A stretch of DNA of 64,000 nucleotides, taken from assembly GCA_038890815.1 (NCBI GenBank), contig JAWAFC010000007.1, forward strand, positions 24,415 through 88,414. Direction: 5' to 3'. Positions within the stretch are counted from its first letter, which is position 1. Each line of letters begins with the position of its first letter. Below, one piece after another: positions 1-9,031 of this stretch. The stretch is from JAWAFC01 sp038890815. Its GTDB lineage: Archaea; Micrarchaeota; Micrarchaeia; Burarchaeales; JACRGF01. The notes beneath the pieces are model-generated. The model was not told the DNA's origin, made no database searches, and saw nothing but the letters and a program-made list of their open reading frames with translations. A program made the position numbers and the translations under genes.

Positions 1-1
1 T

Positions 2-892
<891 letters not shown>

Positions 893-897
893 CTCAC

Positions 898-1545
898 ATG
901 GCAGAGCAATTCAACCCAACGCGCATGGAGCTCCTCAAGGCCAAGGAGCGCATCAAGCTCGCTCTCAAAGGCCATCGGCTTCTCAAGCAGAAGCGCGATG
1001 CGCTCATCCTTGAGTTCTTCCGCATTCTCGAAAAGGCCAAGGACTTGAGGGGAGAGCTCAACCGGCGCATGGCCAGCGCCTTTCAATCGCTCGCCATCGC
1101 GCAGGCCTACCATGGTATATACGAGCTGGAGGCTGCCGCGCTCGCGGTCAAGCGCGCGCCTGCGGTCAGCGTGAGCGTTCGAAATGTCATGGGGGTGAAG
1201 ATCCCCTCCGTGGCAGCCCAAGAAGTTCACAAGGGCTTTTTCGACAGGGGATACGGCGTGCTCGGCTCTTCCGCAAAGATCGATGAAGCTGTGGTCGGCT
1301 TTGAAAACGCGCTCGACATGGTCATCAAGCTCGCAGAGACTGAGAATGCGCTTAAGCGCCTCATCCGTGAAATCGAGAAAACAAAGAGGCGCGTGAATGC
1401 CCTGGAGTACATACTCATTCCCCGCCTCCAGGCACAGGCCAAGGCCATCCTCTTCCGCCTCGATGAGATGGAGAGGGAAAGCTTTTTCACGCTCAAAGTC
1501 ATCAAGAAAAAGCTGGAGAAAAAAGCCGAAGCCGAAAGCGGTTGA
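898..1545 (+). CDS. atpD: A-type ATP synthase subunit D
   Basis: Subunit D is the central-stalk rotor subunit that links the A1 catalytic head to the membrane ring. The protein is about 215 aa, the normal length, and opens with the family signature FNPTRMELLKAKERIKLA followed by a long coiled-coil helix; a second long helix lies at the C-terminus (KTKRRVNALEYILIPRLQAQ). The ATG at 898 is preferred over the in-frame GTG at 889 because the family normally begins a few residues before NPTRMEL. The upstream atpB stop lies at 890-892. It ends the ATP synthase operon in this window. Confidence 0.95.
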   Translation: MAEQFNPTRMELLKAKERIKLALKGHRLLKQKRDALILEFFRILEKAKDLRGELNRRMASAFQSLAIAQAYHGIYELEAAALAVKRAPAVSVSVRNVMGVKIPSVAAQEVHKGFFDRGYGVLGSSAKIDEAVVGFENALDMVIKLAETENALKRLIREIEKTKRRVNALEYILIPRLQAQAKAILFRLDEMERESFFTLKVIKKKLEKKAEAESG

Positions 1546-1853
1546 AACCCGCAGGTTTAAAAAAGAGGTTTCGTTATCACTACGTTCCTAGAGGCAAGCC
1601 ACTGGGTCCGGCGCATCTCCCTGCTCTGCGCATTTCGGTTCATGCAAAAAAACCTGCTAAATGTGATATCAGTTTCAAACTCGGACATACAATAGCAAGA
1701 TCGACCATTCCGATAAAAGTATTGTACGATAAGGAAAACTATGATTTGCCGGTATTGCTTGGCCGCGCCGGATTTCCGGATCACTTCATACTGATATTAA
1801 ACGAAGCTGAAAAAGAGTTTGCTCTCCAAAAGATAACCAGAAGAATGATCTGA
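1542..1853 (+). pseudogene. Retropepsin-like aspartyl protease remnant
   Basis: The open frame encodes about 100 residues whose end (LPVLLGRAGFPDHFILILNE) resembles the C-terminal flap and strand of prokaryotic retropepsin-like aspartyl proteases, where LLGRxGFFDxFxVxF is typical. The catalytic D-T/S-G-A half that should precede it is missing. The only in-frame start is a TTG that overlaps the atpD stop, and the composition turns AT-rich after about 1650. I read it as a truncated remnant of a small antitoxin-like or protease-like gene, not a working enzyme. A short functional protein starting at the TTG cannot be excluded. Confidence 0.45.
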
Positions 1854-1865
1854 AAGGTGAGATGG

Positions 1866-3245
1866 ATGAACGCAAGGGCGGGATTATTCTCTGTAGCGTC
1901 GCTCGCCATTCTTTTCCTCGGCTGCCTAGCCCAGCCTCCGGCTCAGAACATAACCGCCAACATCACCCCGCAAAATGCTACCCCGCCCGCCAACCTCACG
2001 CCCGCCCCGCCCATCAACATAACCCTGCCTTCTCCGCCCGCCCCCGCCAACATCACTCCCCACCCGCCCGCTCGGCCAGCCCCGCCGGCTGGCAATCTCA
2101 CCTTTCACTTCATCGATGTGGGCCAGGGCGATGCAATCTTCGTCGTTCTCCCGAACAACAAATCCTTCCTCGTTGATGCCGGGCCCAGTAAGGCAAAGAG
2201 CAAGCTCATCGATTACCTGCTCCTGCACGGCGGAGAGCGGCTTTCCTTCACGCTCGCCACCCATCCCGATGCCGACCACATCGGCGGAATGAAAGAAGTG
2301 ATAGCAAACTTCCCCTCCCTCCTTCACTACTTCAACGGCCAGCTCAAGCAGACGATAACCTTTGCCGAGCTCACCGCCTTTCTCGACAGGCGCGGCATTC
2401 CCGTGCGCACGGTGAGGGCGGGCGATGTGCTGGTGAATGAGAGCGGGGTGAGCGTGCTCGTGCTGAACCCGCCACAGCCCGCGCCCCAGCACATTCCGGA
2501 TGCCGAGACAAATCGCTACAGCATTGTCCTCAAGGTCTCCTATGGCGATGTGTGCGCGCTGCTCGCCGGCGATGTCGATGAGGCTGGCGAGCTGGCCATC
2601 CTGCAGGGAGGCTTCCAAATAACCTGCCAGATTCTTAAAGTCGCCCACCACGGCTCGGCCTCCTCCTCGAGCGATGCCTTCCTCATCGCCGTGCAGCCGA
2701 AGATTGCGGTCATCTCTGTTGGCGCGAACAACTCTTACGGCCATCCGCACGAGCAGACCCTACGCAGGCTGGCCGGCCTGAATGCGAGCATCTATAGGAC
2801 GGACCTGCAGGGAACAATCGTCATCACCACAGACGGCTCGACCTTCGCAGTATACCCCGAGCGGCCTCTTCCAAACGCCTCTGCCGCTCCTCCCTCGCCT
2901 TCCTCCTCCTGCATCCGCCTCGCGCTCGCGCATTACGACGCCGCGGGCAACGATCTCACCAACCTGAATGACGAATACATTGTTTTCGAGAATGTCTGCG
3001 ACCGAAATATCGAGCTGGCAGGCTGGCGCCTCGAGGATGCCGCCGGCAACCGCTACAGCTTCCCTCCCTACTTGTTGCTCGCGCACTCTACGCTCTCAAT
3101 TCACTCGGGCTGCGGCGAAGACAACACGCCCAATATCTATTGGTGCTCGCCCAATCCAATCTGGAATAACGATGGTGATGTGATTTACCTGTTCGATAAG
3201 GATGGGGCGCTCGCGCTCAGGTACGCATACGGCGCGGCGAGCTAG
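1866..3245 (+). CDS. Secreted ComEC-type metallo-beta-lactamase lipoprotein with lamin-tail domain
   Basis: The 459-aa protein has a lipoprotein signal (LFLGC, Cys20), then a Pro/Asn/Thr linker rich in NIT/NLT sequons, then a metallo-beta-lactamase fold of the ComEC/Rec2 C-terminal type (HFIDVGQGDAIF at about 81; THPDADHIGG at 132-141; LLAGDVD; KVAHHGS). From about residue 345 to the end it has a lamin-tail-like Ig fold (NDEYIVFENVCDRNIELAGWxLEDAAGNxY). It is probably an anchored extracellular metal-dependent hydrolase, plausibly acting on nucleic acid or phosphoester substrates. The ATG at 1866 follows an AAAGGTGA ribosome site and gives a proper signal peptide; the GTG at 1857 would not. 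Confidence 0.85.
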   Translation: MNARAGLFSVASLAILFLGCLAQPPAQNITANITPQNATPPANLTPAPPINITLPSPPAPANITPHPPARPAPPAGNLTFHFIDVGQGDAIFVVLPNNKSFLVDAGPSKAKSKLIDYLLLHGGERLSFTLATHPDADHIGGMKEVIANFPSLLHYFNGQLKQTITFAELTAFLDRRGIPVRTVRAGDVLVNESGVSVLVLNPPQPAPQHIPDAETNRYSIVLKVSYGDVCALLAGDVDEAGELAILQGGFQITCQILKVAHHGSASSSSDAFLIAVQPKIAVISVGANNSYGHPHEQTLRRLAGLNASIYRTDLQGTIVITTDGSTFAVYPERPLPNASAAPPSPSSSCIRLALAHYDAAGNDLTNLNDEYIVFENVCDRNIELAGWRLEDAAGNRYSFPPYLLLAHSTLSIHSGCGEDNTPNIYWCSPNPIWNNDGDVIYLFDKDGALALRYAYGAAS

Positions 3246-3684
3246 GCTTGGAGACACTGGCTATGGCCGCATCTATGCGCCTGTCGGTCTCGGGCGAGGG
3301 ATGTAACCGCTTATAATACTCGAGCGCCTCGCGTGCGGCGAACGAGCTCTCCTCATCATTAAGCTGCTCGATGAGGAAGGTCAGCGCCGCTTCACCGCCG
3401 ATCTTAGCGAGCGCGTGGAAGGCATCGAGCTTGAACCGCGTTGTTTCCCTGGCAACCTCGATGAGAAAATTCACAGTGCTTTCATCGCCGTGTGCGCCGA
3501 GGAACTTAAACGCACTCATTATGCGGTCCACGCGCCTCCCGTGCCGCGTGGCGATGATGTACATCTCCCAAGCCAGCCTCGCGCGCATGACGCGCTCCTG
3601 CATGGCATCCCGCAGGCGCCTGAAGAAATCCCTCACCGGAGCCGGCCTGGGCGCGCCGGCCTCTGTCTTTTGCTTTGAGAGCAT
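3217..3684 (-). CDS. HEAT-repeat-like protein
   Basis: This 155-aa soluble protein has a basic N-terminal helix (residues 15-50) and then HEAT-like helix pairs: GDESTVNFLIEVARETTRFKLDAFHALAKIGGEAALTFLIEQLNDEESSFAAREALEYY. Such repeats usually make protein-protein scaffolds; no catalytic motif is visible. A TATA-like GGATATAAAA at 3704-3713 sits about 22 bases before the ATG, the leaderless pattern. Its 3' end overlaps the convergent metallo-beta-lactamase gene by 29 bases. The specific partner is unknown. Confidence 0.7.
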   Translation of the reverse strand: MLSKQKTEAGAPRPAPVRDFFRRLRDAMQERVMRARLAWEMYIIATRHGRRVDRIMSAFKFLGAHGDESTVNFLIEVARETTRFKLDAFHALAKIGGEAALTFLIEQLNDEESSFAAREALEYYKRLHPSPETDRRIDAAIASVSKPSSPRRMRT

Positions 3685-3755
3685 GCATTTATTTTGGCTT
3701 TCCGGATATAAAAACCCAGCTTACGCAAATTTTCTCGCCCACGAGCTCGCGCAAG

Positions 3756-3908
3756 TTATTCTCGCCCGAAAATCCGCTTGAGAAAACCGACTGCCCTCTC
3801 CCACAGCCCTTTCTTCCGCCTGAAGTCCTCGCTCGCATGCACCCTTTCTCTCTCGTACTTCTGCCAGTGCTCGCGGAGGGCGCGCCACGAGCGCTCATGT
3901 TCTGCCAT
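3756..3908 (-). CDS. Small basic protein, unknown
   Basis: A 50-aa product beginning MAEHERSWRALREHWQKYER is predicted, rich in Arg, Glu and Trp and probably a single amphipathic helix. The ATG at 3908 lies about 22 bases from the TATA-like element at 3930-3939, which it shares with the divergent gene at 3957. The frame extends further upstream, but that would run through the promoter and the divergent gene. No family recognised. The promoter position is the main support that it is real. Confidence 0.45.
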   Translation of the reverse strand: MAEHERSWRALREHWQKYERERVHASEDFRRKKGLWERAVGFLKRIFGRE

Positions 3909-3929
3909 GATACAATTTGTGATAACGAA

Positions 3930-3939
3930 CTTAAAGCTT
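3930..3939. promoter_or_regulatory. Shared TATA element between divergent leaderless genes
   Basis: CTTAAAGCTT lies about 22 bases from the ATG at 3908 (minus) and about 18 bases from the GTG at 3957 (plus). It is close to palindromic, so it could serve as the TATA box in both directions. Confidence 0.5.
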
Positions 3940-3956
3940 GAGCCGCCAATCCGCTC

Positions 3957-4637
3957 GTGCGCGTTGCCGTTCTCTTCTCCGGCGGTAAGGACTCCACGCT
4001 CGCGGCCTGGCTCGCGCTGAGCCAGGGGTGGGAGATCGCCTGCCTGCTGACCATGCTCCCCGCGCGGGCTGATTCCTTCATGTTCCACCACCCGAATGTG
4101 AAGTGGTGCGGGCTGCAGGCCGAGGCGATGGGTGTGGAGTGGGCGAGGGCGAAAACGAGCGGCGAGAGGGAATTGGAGGTTGCGGAGCTAGGGCGAGTGC
4201 TGCAGAGGCTCAAGCCAGCACTGCGACTTGATGGGGTTGTTTCCGGCGCGCTGGCCAGCGAGTATCAGAAGGAAAAAATCGACAGCGTGTGCGAGGAGCT
4301 GGGGCTGAGGAGCTTCGCCCCTCTCTGGCATAAGGGAGGCGAGAGCGTTTTGCGCGAGCTCGTGGGCGCGGGGTGGGAGATATTTGTGAGCGCCGTGGCG
4401 GCCGAAGGCCTTGACAGGGAATGGCTGGGCAGAAAGCTCGATGACAAAGCCATCGAGGAGCTTGCAGCCATCAGCCGCGCCCGCGGCATTCACGTCGGTT
4501 TTGAGGGCGGCGAGGGCGAGACGTTCGTCGCATTCGCCCCCGGCTTATTCAGGCGACGAGTGAAGGTAACGAGGGCTCGGGCCGTGTGGACCGGTAGCTC
4601 GGGCGCATGGCTCATCGAGCGCGCAGTGCTCGCCTAG
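3957..4637 (+). CDS. Dph6-like ATP-PP-loop protein (diphthine-ammonia ligase family)
   Basis: This 226-aa protein starts MRVAVLFSGGKDSTLAAW, the SGGKDS PP-loop of the adenine nucleotide alpha-hydrolase superfamily, and continues as the DUF71 family (FHHPNVKWCGLQAEAMG; LDGVVSGALASEYQK). In archaea and eukaryotes this family amidates diphthine on elongation factor 2 in the last step of diphthamide synthesis. The length matches the archaeal form, which lacks the eukaryotic C-terminal extensions. GTG start, leaderless. It converges with the membrane protein on the minus strand and overlaps it by 4 bases. Confidence 0.85.
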   Translation: MRVAVLFSGGKDSTLAAWLALSQGWEIACLLTMLPARADSFMFHHPNVKWCGLQAEAMGVEWARAKTSGERELEVAELGRVLQRLKPALRLDGVVSGALASEYQKEKIDSVCEELGLRSFAPLWHKGGESVLRELVGAGWEIFVSAVAAEGLDREWLGRKLDDKAIEELAAISRARGIHVGFEGGEGETFVAFAPGLFRRRVKVTRARAVWTGSSGAWLIERAVLA

Positions 4638-5287
4638 CTGCCCACCGCCTCGAGCCTCTGTATTATTCTGTCGAGCTGCGGCCAGGCCTCACCCGGCTTT
4701 ACTGTCGTGGTGAGTGTGGCGGTGAGTGGAGCGGTCTCGCGGACGGTCAGCTTGTAGGTGGGCGGAACACGCGTGAGGTCAGCCCGCAACGGCTGCTCGA
4801 TGTGCGCGCTTCCATTAAACTTCACGTCGACCACTCCATAAAAGGGAAGGTTTGCCTTGCCCGTGCCCTCGATGGGCAACTCAGCGCGAAGCGGGATTTC
4901 GAACGACTCCCGCAGCGCCTGGTTCAGGGGCACATCGAACGATACAACCGCCTCCCCCCTCGCCTGCGAGGTGAAGGTTGCCGGAGCATCGCGCAGGGCT
5001 CGTAGCTCCTGTGCGATGGCTCTGGCCTCGGCCTTGAGCGCGCCCATCCCCGAGAAAGCAAGATAGGCGAGGACAAGCGCCGCGAACGCCACGACGAGCG
5101 CGAGGAGGGTCAGCTTGTTCTGCAGCTCGGCTTCGAGCGGCTGCGCAGCCCTCTCCTCCTTCGCCGGCCTTTCAGGCAATTCTTCTTCTTTAAAGAATGG
5201 CGTGGGAGGAGCTTTCTCTCCTTTCTCCTTCTCAATCTTCTTTCTGAACCCGCTAGGAAGTGTCGAAATTTTCTTTTCTTCAGCCAT
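4634..5287 (-). CDS. Membrane-anchored protein, unknown
   Basis: The 217-aa protein has a charged cytoplasmic N-terminus (1-55), one transmembrane helix (about 58-80, KLTLLALVVAFAALVLAYLAF), a short coiled coil and an extracellular beta-rich domain of about 110 residues. The domain has repeated FDVPLNQALRESFEIPL-like strands. The ribosome site AGGTGAT lies 5 bases before the ATG and just after the stop of the S-adenosylhomocysteinase gene, so it is probably the last gene of that operon. No family recognised. Confidence 0.7.
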   Translation of the reverse strand: MAEEKKISTLPSGFRKKIEKEKGEKAPPTPFFKEEELPERPAKEERAAQPLEAELQNKLTLLALVVAFAALVLAYLAFSGMGALKAEARAIAQELRALRDAPATFTSQARGEAVVSFDVPLNQALRESFEIPLRAELPIEGTGKANLPFYGVVDVKFNGSAHIEQPLRADLTRVPPTYKLTVRETAPLTATLTTTVKPGEAWPQLDRIIQRLEAVGS

Positions 5288-5296
5288 TTAATCACC

Positions 5297-6583
5297 TCAT
5301 GTGCCTTCCCTCCACTCTTTTAAGTAAAGCTCCTGTTCCCTCGTCAGTGGCCTGAGCCTCACCCCCTGGCTCTCGAGGGCGAGTCGCGCCACCTCATCGT
5401 CAATCTCCTGCGGAACATCCAGAACGCTCGGCTTTTGCCTTTCCCCAGTTGCGAGCCTCTCCGCGCACAGCGCCTGTAGAGCGAAGCTCCCATCCATTAT
5501 CTCGATTGGATGCCCCTGACCGCTGGGCCGGGCCAGGTTGACGAGCCTGCCTTCGGATAGGAGATAGAGGCGCCTGCCGTCTTTGAGCGTGTAGCAGGTG
5601 AGGTTTTCCTTGACTTTGGCAACGCGCCGGCTCATCTTCCTCATCGTTGGCTCGTCTATTTCAACGTTGAAATGGCCTGCGTTCGCAAGGATTGCGCCGT
5701 CCTTCATTCTGGCGAAATGCCTTTCTGCGATGACGTGCTTGTTGCCCGTGGCCGTGATGAAGATATCCCCCTGCGGCGCGGCCTCATCCAGCGACATCAC
5801 GCGGAAGCCCGAATAGAGCGCCTCAAGCGCCTTGTGATAGCCCGATGGACCGCCAGCCTGCCTGCCGGCAGCCTCCACCACGATGACATTGGCGCCCAGC
5901 CCCCTCAGCCTTTCGGCGATGCCCCGCCCGCACGAGCCGAAGCCGATGACAACTGCTGTTTTCCCGGCGATGAGTATGTTGGTTGCGCGCATGATGGCAT
6001 CCACCGTGCTCTGCCCGGTGCCGAATCGGTTGTCAAAAAGGAATTTCGAGTACGCGTTGTTCACCGCATAAACGGGGAAGGCGAGCCTGCCCGCTGCCTG
6101 CATGGCTCGCAGGCGGACCACCCCTGTGGTTGTTTCCTCGCATCCCCCGATCACAGCCGGCAATGCATCCCTTCTTCTTGTATGCAGCATGCCGATCAAG
6201 TCCATGCCATCGTCGATCACTATGTCAGGGCGAAAGCTTATCACTCTGTTTATGTTGTCGTAATACTCTCGCTCGCTCTCGCCTGCCCAGGCGAACACGG
6301 CGATGCGCGGATGGCGGGCGAGCGCTGCCGCCACCCTGTCATCGGTAGTCAGCGGGTTGCACGATGCCGCTGCCACCCTCGCCCCACCAGCAGCCAGCGT
6401 CTCCAACAGAATGCCAGTTTTCTTTTCCAGATGGAGGCACACGCCGATGGTCAGTCCTCTGAAAGGCCTCTCGTGCTCGAAGCGCGTGCGGATGCGCGCC
6501 AGTATGGGCATGTTGGCGCGGGCCCATGCGAGCTCTCTGCTGCCCTCGGCGGCGAGCTTTGGCTCCTTCACGACGCTTTTCAT
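5297..6583 (-). CDS. ahcY: S-adenosylhomocysteinase
   Basis: This enzyme hydrolyses S-adenosylhomocysteine to homocysteine and adenosine, clearing the product inhibitor of methyltransferases. The 428-aa protein starts MKSVVKEPKLAAEGSRELAW and shows the family landmarks GCEETTTG (147-154), DNRFGTGQS (184-192) and the Rossmann loop GFGSCGRG (214-221). The ATG overlaps the stop of the MTA phosphorylase gene as ATGA, so the two are coupled. Together they remove the two by-products of SAM use. Confidence 0.95.
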   Translation of the reverse strand: MKSVVKEPKLAAEGSRELAWARANMPILARIRTRFEHERPFRGLTIGVCLHLEKKTGILLETLAAGGARVAAASCNPLTTDDRVAAALARHPRIAVFAWAGESEREYYDNINRVISFRPDIVIDDGMDLIGMLHTRRRDALPAVIGGCEETTTGVVRLRAMQAAGRLAFPVYAVNNAYSKFLFDNRFGTGQSTVDAIMRATNILIAGKTAVVIGFGSCGRGIAERLRGLGANVIVVEAAGRQAGGPSGYHKALEALYSGFRVMSLDEAAPQGDIFITATGNKHVIAERHFARMKDGAILANAGHFNVEIDEPTMRKMSRRVAKVKENLTCYTLKDGRRLYLLSEGRLVNLARPSGQGHPIEIMDGSFALQALCAERLATGERQKPSVLDVPQEIDDEVARLALESQGVRLRPLTREQELYLKEWREGT

Positions 6584-7299
6584 CTCCCCACCATCGCGAC
6601 CGCGTGCGCCAGCAGCCGCTTCACCGCGCCCTCCTTCTCTCTCATCGTCGCCAGAACCTCCTCGTGTGAAAGTGGCTTTTTGGCCAGCCCGCACGCCCAA
6701 TTTGTGGCGATGGCGATTGTGGCAAAGCGGAGGCCCAGCTCGTGCGCGAGGATGGCCTCGTGCGCGTTGGTCATGTTCACGAGGTTGGCCCCCATCTTCG
6801 CCATCGCCCTTATCTCCGCCTTCGTCTCATACCGCGGGCCGAACGTGTTGAAGATCACGCCGCCGTCCTTGAGGGGAACGCGCGCCTTCTTCGCCGCTCG
6901 CTTGAGGACATCGCAGAGCTCGCTCGAGTAGGGCTCGGTGAAATCCGTGTGCCGCATTCCTTCCCGAAAGGAATCAAAAAATGTTTCGAGTATGTGAAAG
7001 GCGATGAAGTCGCGCGCGAGGATGATGTCGCCCGGCTTGAAGCGCGAGAGCACGCCCGCCGCGCACACCGAGAAAATGCTTTGGCAGCCGAGCCTGTGTA
7101 GCTCGAAAATGTTCGCCTTATAATTCACTGTGTGTGGCGGATGCTCATGGCGTAGCCCGTGTCTGGGAATGAAAACGACATCAACGCCGTTCATGCGCCC
7201 CCTGACAACCGTCGTCATCCCGTGCGGAGTTTCAACAATATCGGGCCTTCCCTCCACAATCCCATACAGGCCCGAGCCGCCTATTATCCCGATGGGCAT
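6580..7299 (-). CDS. mtnP: S-methyl-5'-thioadenosine phosphorylase family
   Basis: The 239-aa protein belongs to the PNP/MTAP family (GIIGGSGLYGI at the N-terminus; FIPRHGLRHEHPPHTVNYKAN; FNTFGPRYETKAEI). It phosphorolyses methylthioadenosine or methylthioinosine, or a related 6-oxopurine nucleoside. The substrate motif reads NMTNAHEA (175-182), where the family usually has MTxxPE, so exact specificity is uncertain. The ATG lies 22 bases from the palindromic TATA at 7321-7332 (leaderless). It is first in an operon with ahcY. Confidence 0.9.
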   Translation of the reverse strand: MPIGIIGGSGLYGIVEGRPDIVETPHGMTTVVRGRMNGVDVVFIPRHGLRHEHPPHTVNYKANIFELHRLGCQSIFSVCAAGVLSRFKPGDIILARDFIAFHILETFFDSFREGMRHTDFTEPYSSELCDVLKRAAKKARVPLKDGGVIFNTFGPRYETKAEIRAMAKMGANLVNMTNAHEAILAHELGLRFATIAIATNWACGLAKKPLSHEEVLATMREKEGAVKRLLAHAVAMVGR

Positions 7300-7320
7300 G
7301 CAGAAGGCTTGACATCCCAG

Positions 7321-7332
7321 GTATTTAAATAC
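7321..7332. promoter_or_regulatory. Palindromic TATA shared by divergent genes
   Basis: GTATTTAAATAC is a perfect palindrome. It lies 22 bases from the minus-strand ATG at 7299 and 26 bases from the plus-strand ATG at 7358. A single TATA box could set two leaderless start sites. Confidence 0.6.
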
Positions 7333-7357
7333 TCCGAGCGCCTAAAACTGATGCCGG

Positions 7358-8311
7358 ATGCAGCCTGCCTCCAGAACGCCCGCGCAGGCCCGGGCGGAAA
7401 AGAAAACCGTTCGCGTCTTCACCCCTCGCTTTTTGAGGGAAGGATTGCTCAGCGCAAAAGAGGTGGTGGAAGAGCATTTTTGCATTGAGGCTCCGTGCAC
7501 TGCAAAGTCGCTCATACTTGGGAATTATGATGGCAGGAGTGCCGCGGAGTTGCAGAAAATCGCAGCCAAGCTTTCCGCGCTCGGAGCCGACATACAGCTG
7601 ACGCGCAGGAAATGGCCCAGGGATTGTTTCCTCCGCCTCGACGACGCGCTCATCATCGCGTTCGAGCCCGGCCTGTGGCAGTGCCTGGCCGCGGCCTTCT
7701 CCAAATCGCCCATGCCTATGAGCGCGGGCGAGGGGGGCGCGCTCGTTGCGGGCAGGGACTTCATTCTGGCAAGCCAGGCCCTCCCGCAGCATGCGCTTGA
7801 CCAGCTACGTGCATGCTTTGGCAACAAGCGCATCCACGTGATCCCCACGCTCTACGGCATGCCACACATCGACTGCTTCATAGGCGTCATTCCATCCCGA
7901 GGCGTTCTGCTCGCCGACCCGCAGTATGCAAAAATTCACAGAAGTGTGATAAATTTCCTGAGAGCGAAAGAAGGGCTCGAGCCCGTTGTCATACCGGAAG
8001 AGGAGGCGGGAGCAAACGCTGCCAACTTTCTTCTCGTCGAAAACGGCAGGGAGACCGTTCTGCTCAACCACGCCCCGCGCACCGCCGAGGCTCTGGCCAA
8101 GCGTGGCGTGGATGTTGTGTTGCTCGGCGCGCCACTGGAGAAACTCAACAAGCCATTTGAGCACGGGCTTCGGTGCGCCTCGAACGAAGCGGAAAAAGGA
8201 CTTCTGGAAATTGTCGTGGCGAGGGCGAAAGAGCTCTTCGGCGAAATCGAAAAAGACCCACGATTCAGGCGGCTTTCAGAGCTGGTCTCGGGATTTGTCA
8301 CGCGGAGTTAG
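7358..8311 (+). CDS. Guanidino-group-modifying enzyme superfamily protein
   Basis: The 317-aa protein has the catalytic layout of the amidinotransferase/deiminase fold: WPRD (86-89), EGG (125-127), HIDC (170-173) and a late GLRCASNE with Cys273 as the likely nucleophile. This fits peptidylarginine deiminase, agmatine deiminase or dimethylarginine hydrolase relatives, which act on arginine-like guanidino groups through a thiouronium intermediate. The substrate cannot be told from sequence. The start is leaderless from the shared palindromic TATA; AMMECR1 follows 45 bases downstream. Confidence 0.75.
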   Translation: MQPASRTPAQARAEKKTVRVFTPRFLREGLLSAKEVVEEHFCIEAPCTAKSLILGNYDGRSAAELQKIAAKLSALGADIQLTRRKWPRDCFLRLDDALIIAFEPGLWQCLAAAFSKSPMPMSAGEGGALVAGRDFILASQALPQHALDQLRACFGNKRIHVIPTLYGMPHIDCFIGVIPSRGVLLADPQYAKIHRSVINFLRAKEGLEPVVIPEEEAGANAANFLLVENGRETVLLNHAPRTAEALAKRGVDVVLLGAPLEKLNKPFEHGLRCASNEAEKGLLEIVVARAKELFGEIEKDPRFRRLSELVSGFVTRS

Positions 8312-8356
8312 ATTTATTATTATTCTTGCTTCATGCATTTGGCAGGTGACCAGGAA

Positions 8357-9031
8357 ATGCCTCTACCCTTCCTCTCACCCCCGCCCGAGCCCGAGCTTCC
8401 GATAACCATCGAGGAAGGGAAATACCTTGTCAGGCTCGCGCGCGATGCCATCCTGCTCTTCCTGCGCGAGAAGAAAATATTGAAGCCGGAAAACCCGCCA
8501 AAGGCAGTGCTCCAGAAGAAGGGGGTTTTTGTCGGACTCGAAAAGGCGGCCAACCGTGAGCTGCGGGGCCTCATCGGCTATCCCCAACCGCTGAAGGAAC
8601 TCGCGACCGGCACGGTCGAGTGCGCCATCAGCGCGGCGGTCAGCGACCCCCGTTTTCCCCCTCTCACGGAAGCCGAGCTGGGGGATGTGACAATCGAGGT
8701 GAGCGTGCTGTCAAAGCCCGAGCCGCTACGGGCGCCCTCGTTGGCAGAGCTGCCAAACGCCATTCAGGTCGGCAGGGATGGGCTTCTCGTCGAGCACGAC
8801 ATTTACTCGAGCCTGCTGCTGCCGCAGGTCGCCGTTGAAAAGGGATGGAACGCAGAGGAGTTCCTGTGCAATGTGTGCGACAAGGCGGGCCTGCCCAAAG
8901 ATTGCTGGAAGGAAAAGGAGATCAAGCTCTACCACTTTACCGCGCAGGTATTTCGGGAGAGCTCGCCCGGCGGCGAGGTCATTCAGCTTGAGTTTCCAAA
9001 ACGTACGGATCCGATAACAACGGGATTTTAA
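8357..9031 (+). CDS. AMMECR1 domain protein
   Basis: This 224-aa protein matches the AMMECR1 family: LVRLARDAILLFLREKK, the signature LRGLIGYPQPLKEL (LRGCIG in most members), ISAAVSDPRFPPLTEAEL and a C-terminal DKAGLPKDCWKEKEIKLYHFTAQ. The fold is conserved in all domains, but the biochemical role is unsettled. The ATG at 8357 is preceded by AGGTGA at 8 bases, better than the ATG at 8333. The 3' end overlaps the convergent Tat lipoprotein gene by 53 bases. Confidence 0.9.
   Translation: MPLPFLSPPPEPELPITIEEGKYLVRLARDAILLFLREKKILKPENPPKAVLQKKGVFVGLEKAANRELRGLIGYPQPLKELATGTVECAISAAVSDPRFPPLTEAELGDVTIEVSVLSKPEPLRAPSLAELPNAIQVGRDGLLVEHDIYSSLLLPQVAVEKGWNAEEFLCNVCDKAGLPKDCWKEKEIKLYHFTAQVFRESSPGGEVIQLEFPKRTDPITTGF

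Noticed and set aside
5672..6931. Plus-strand open frame of 419 codons
   Set aside because: It is antisense to S-adenosylhomocysteinase and MTA phosphorylase, both firmly identified.
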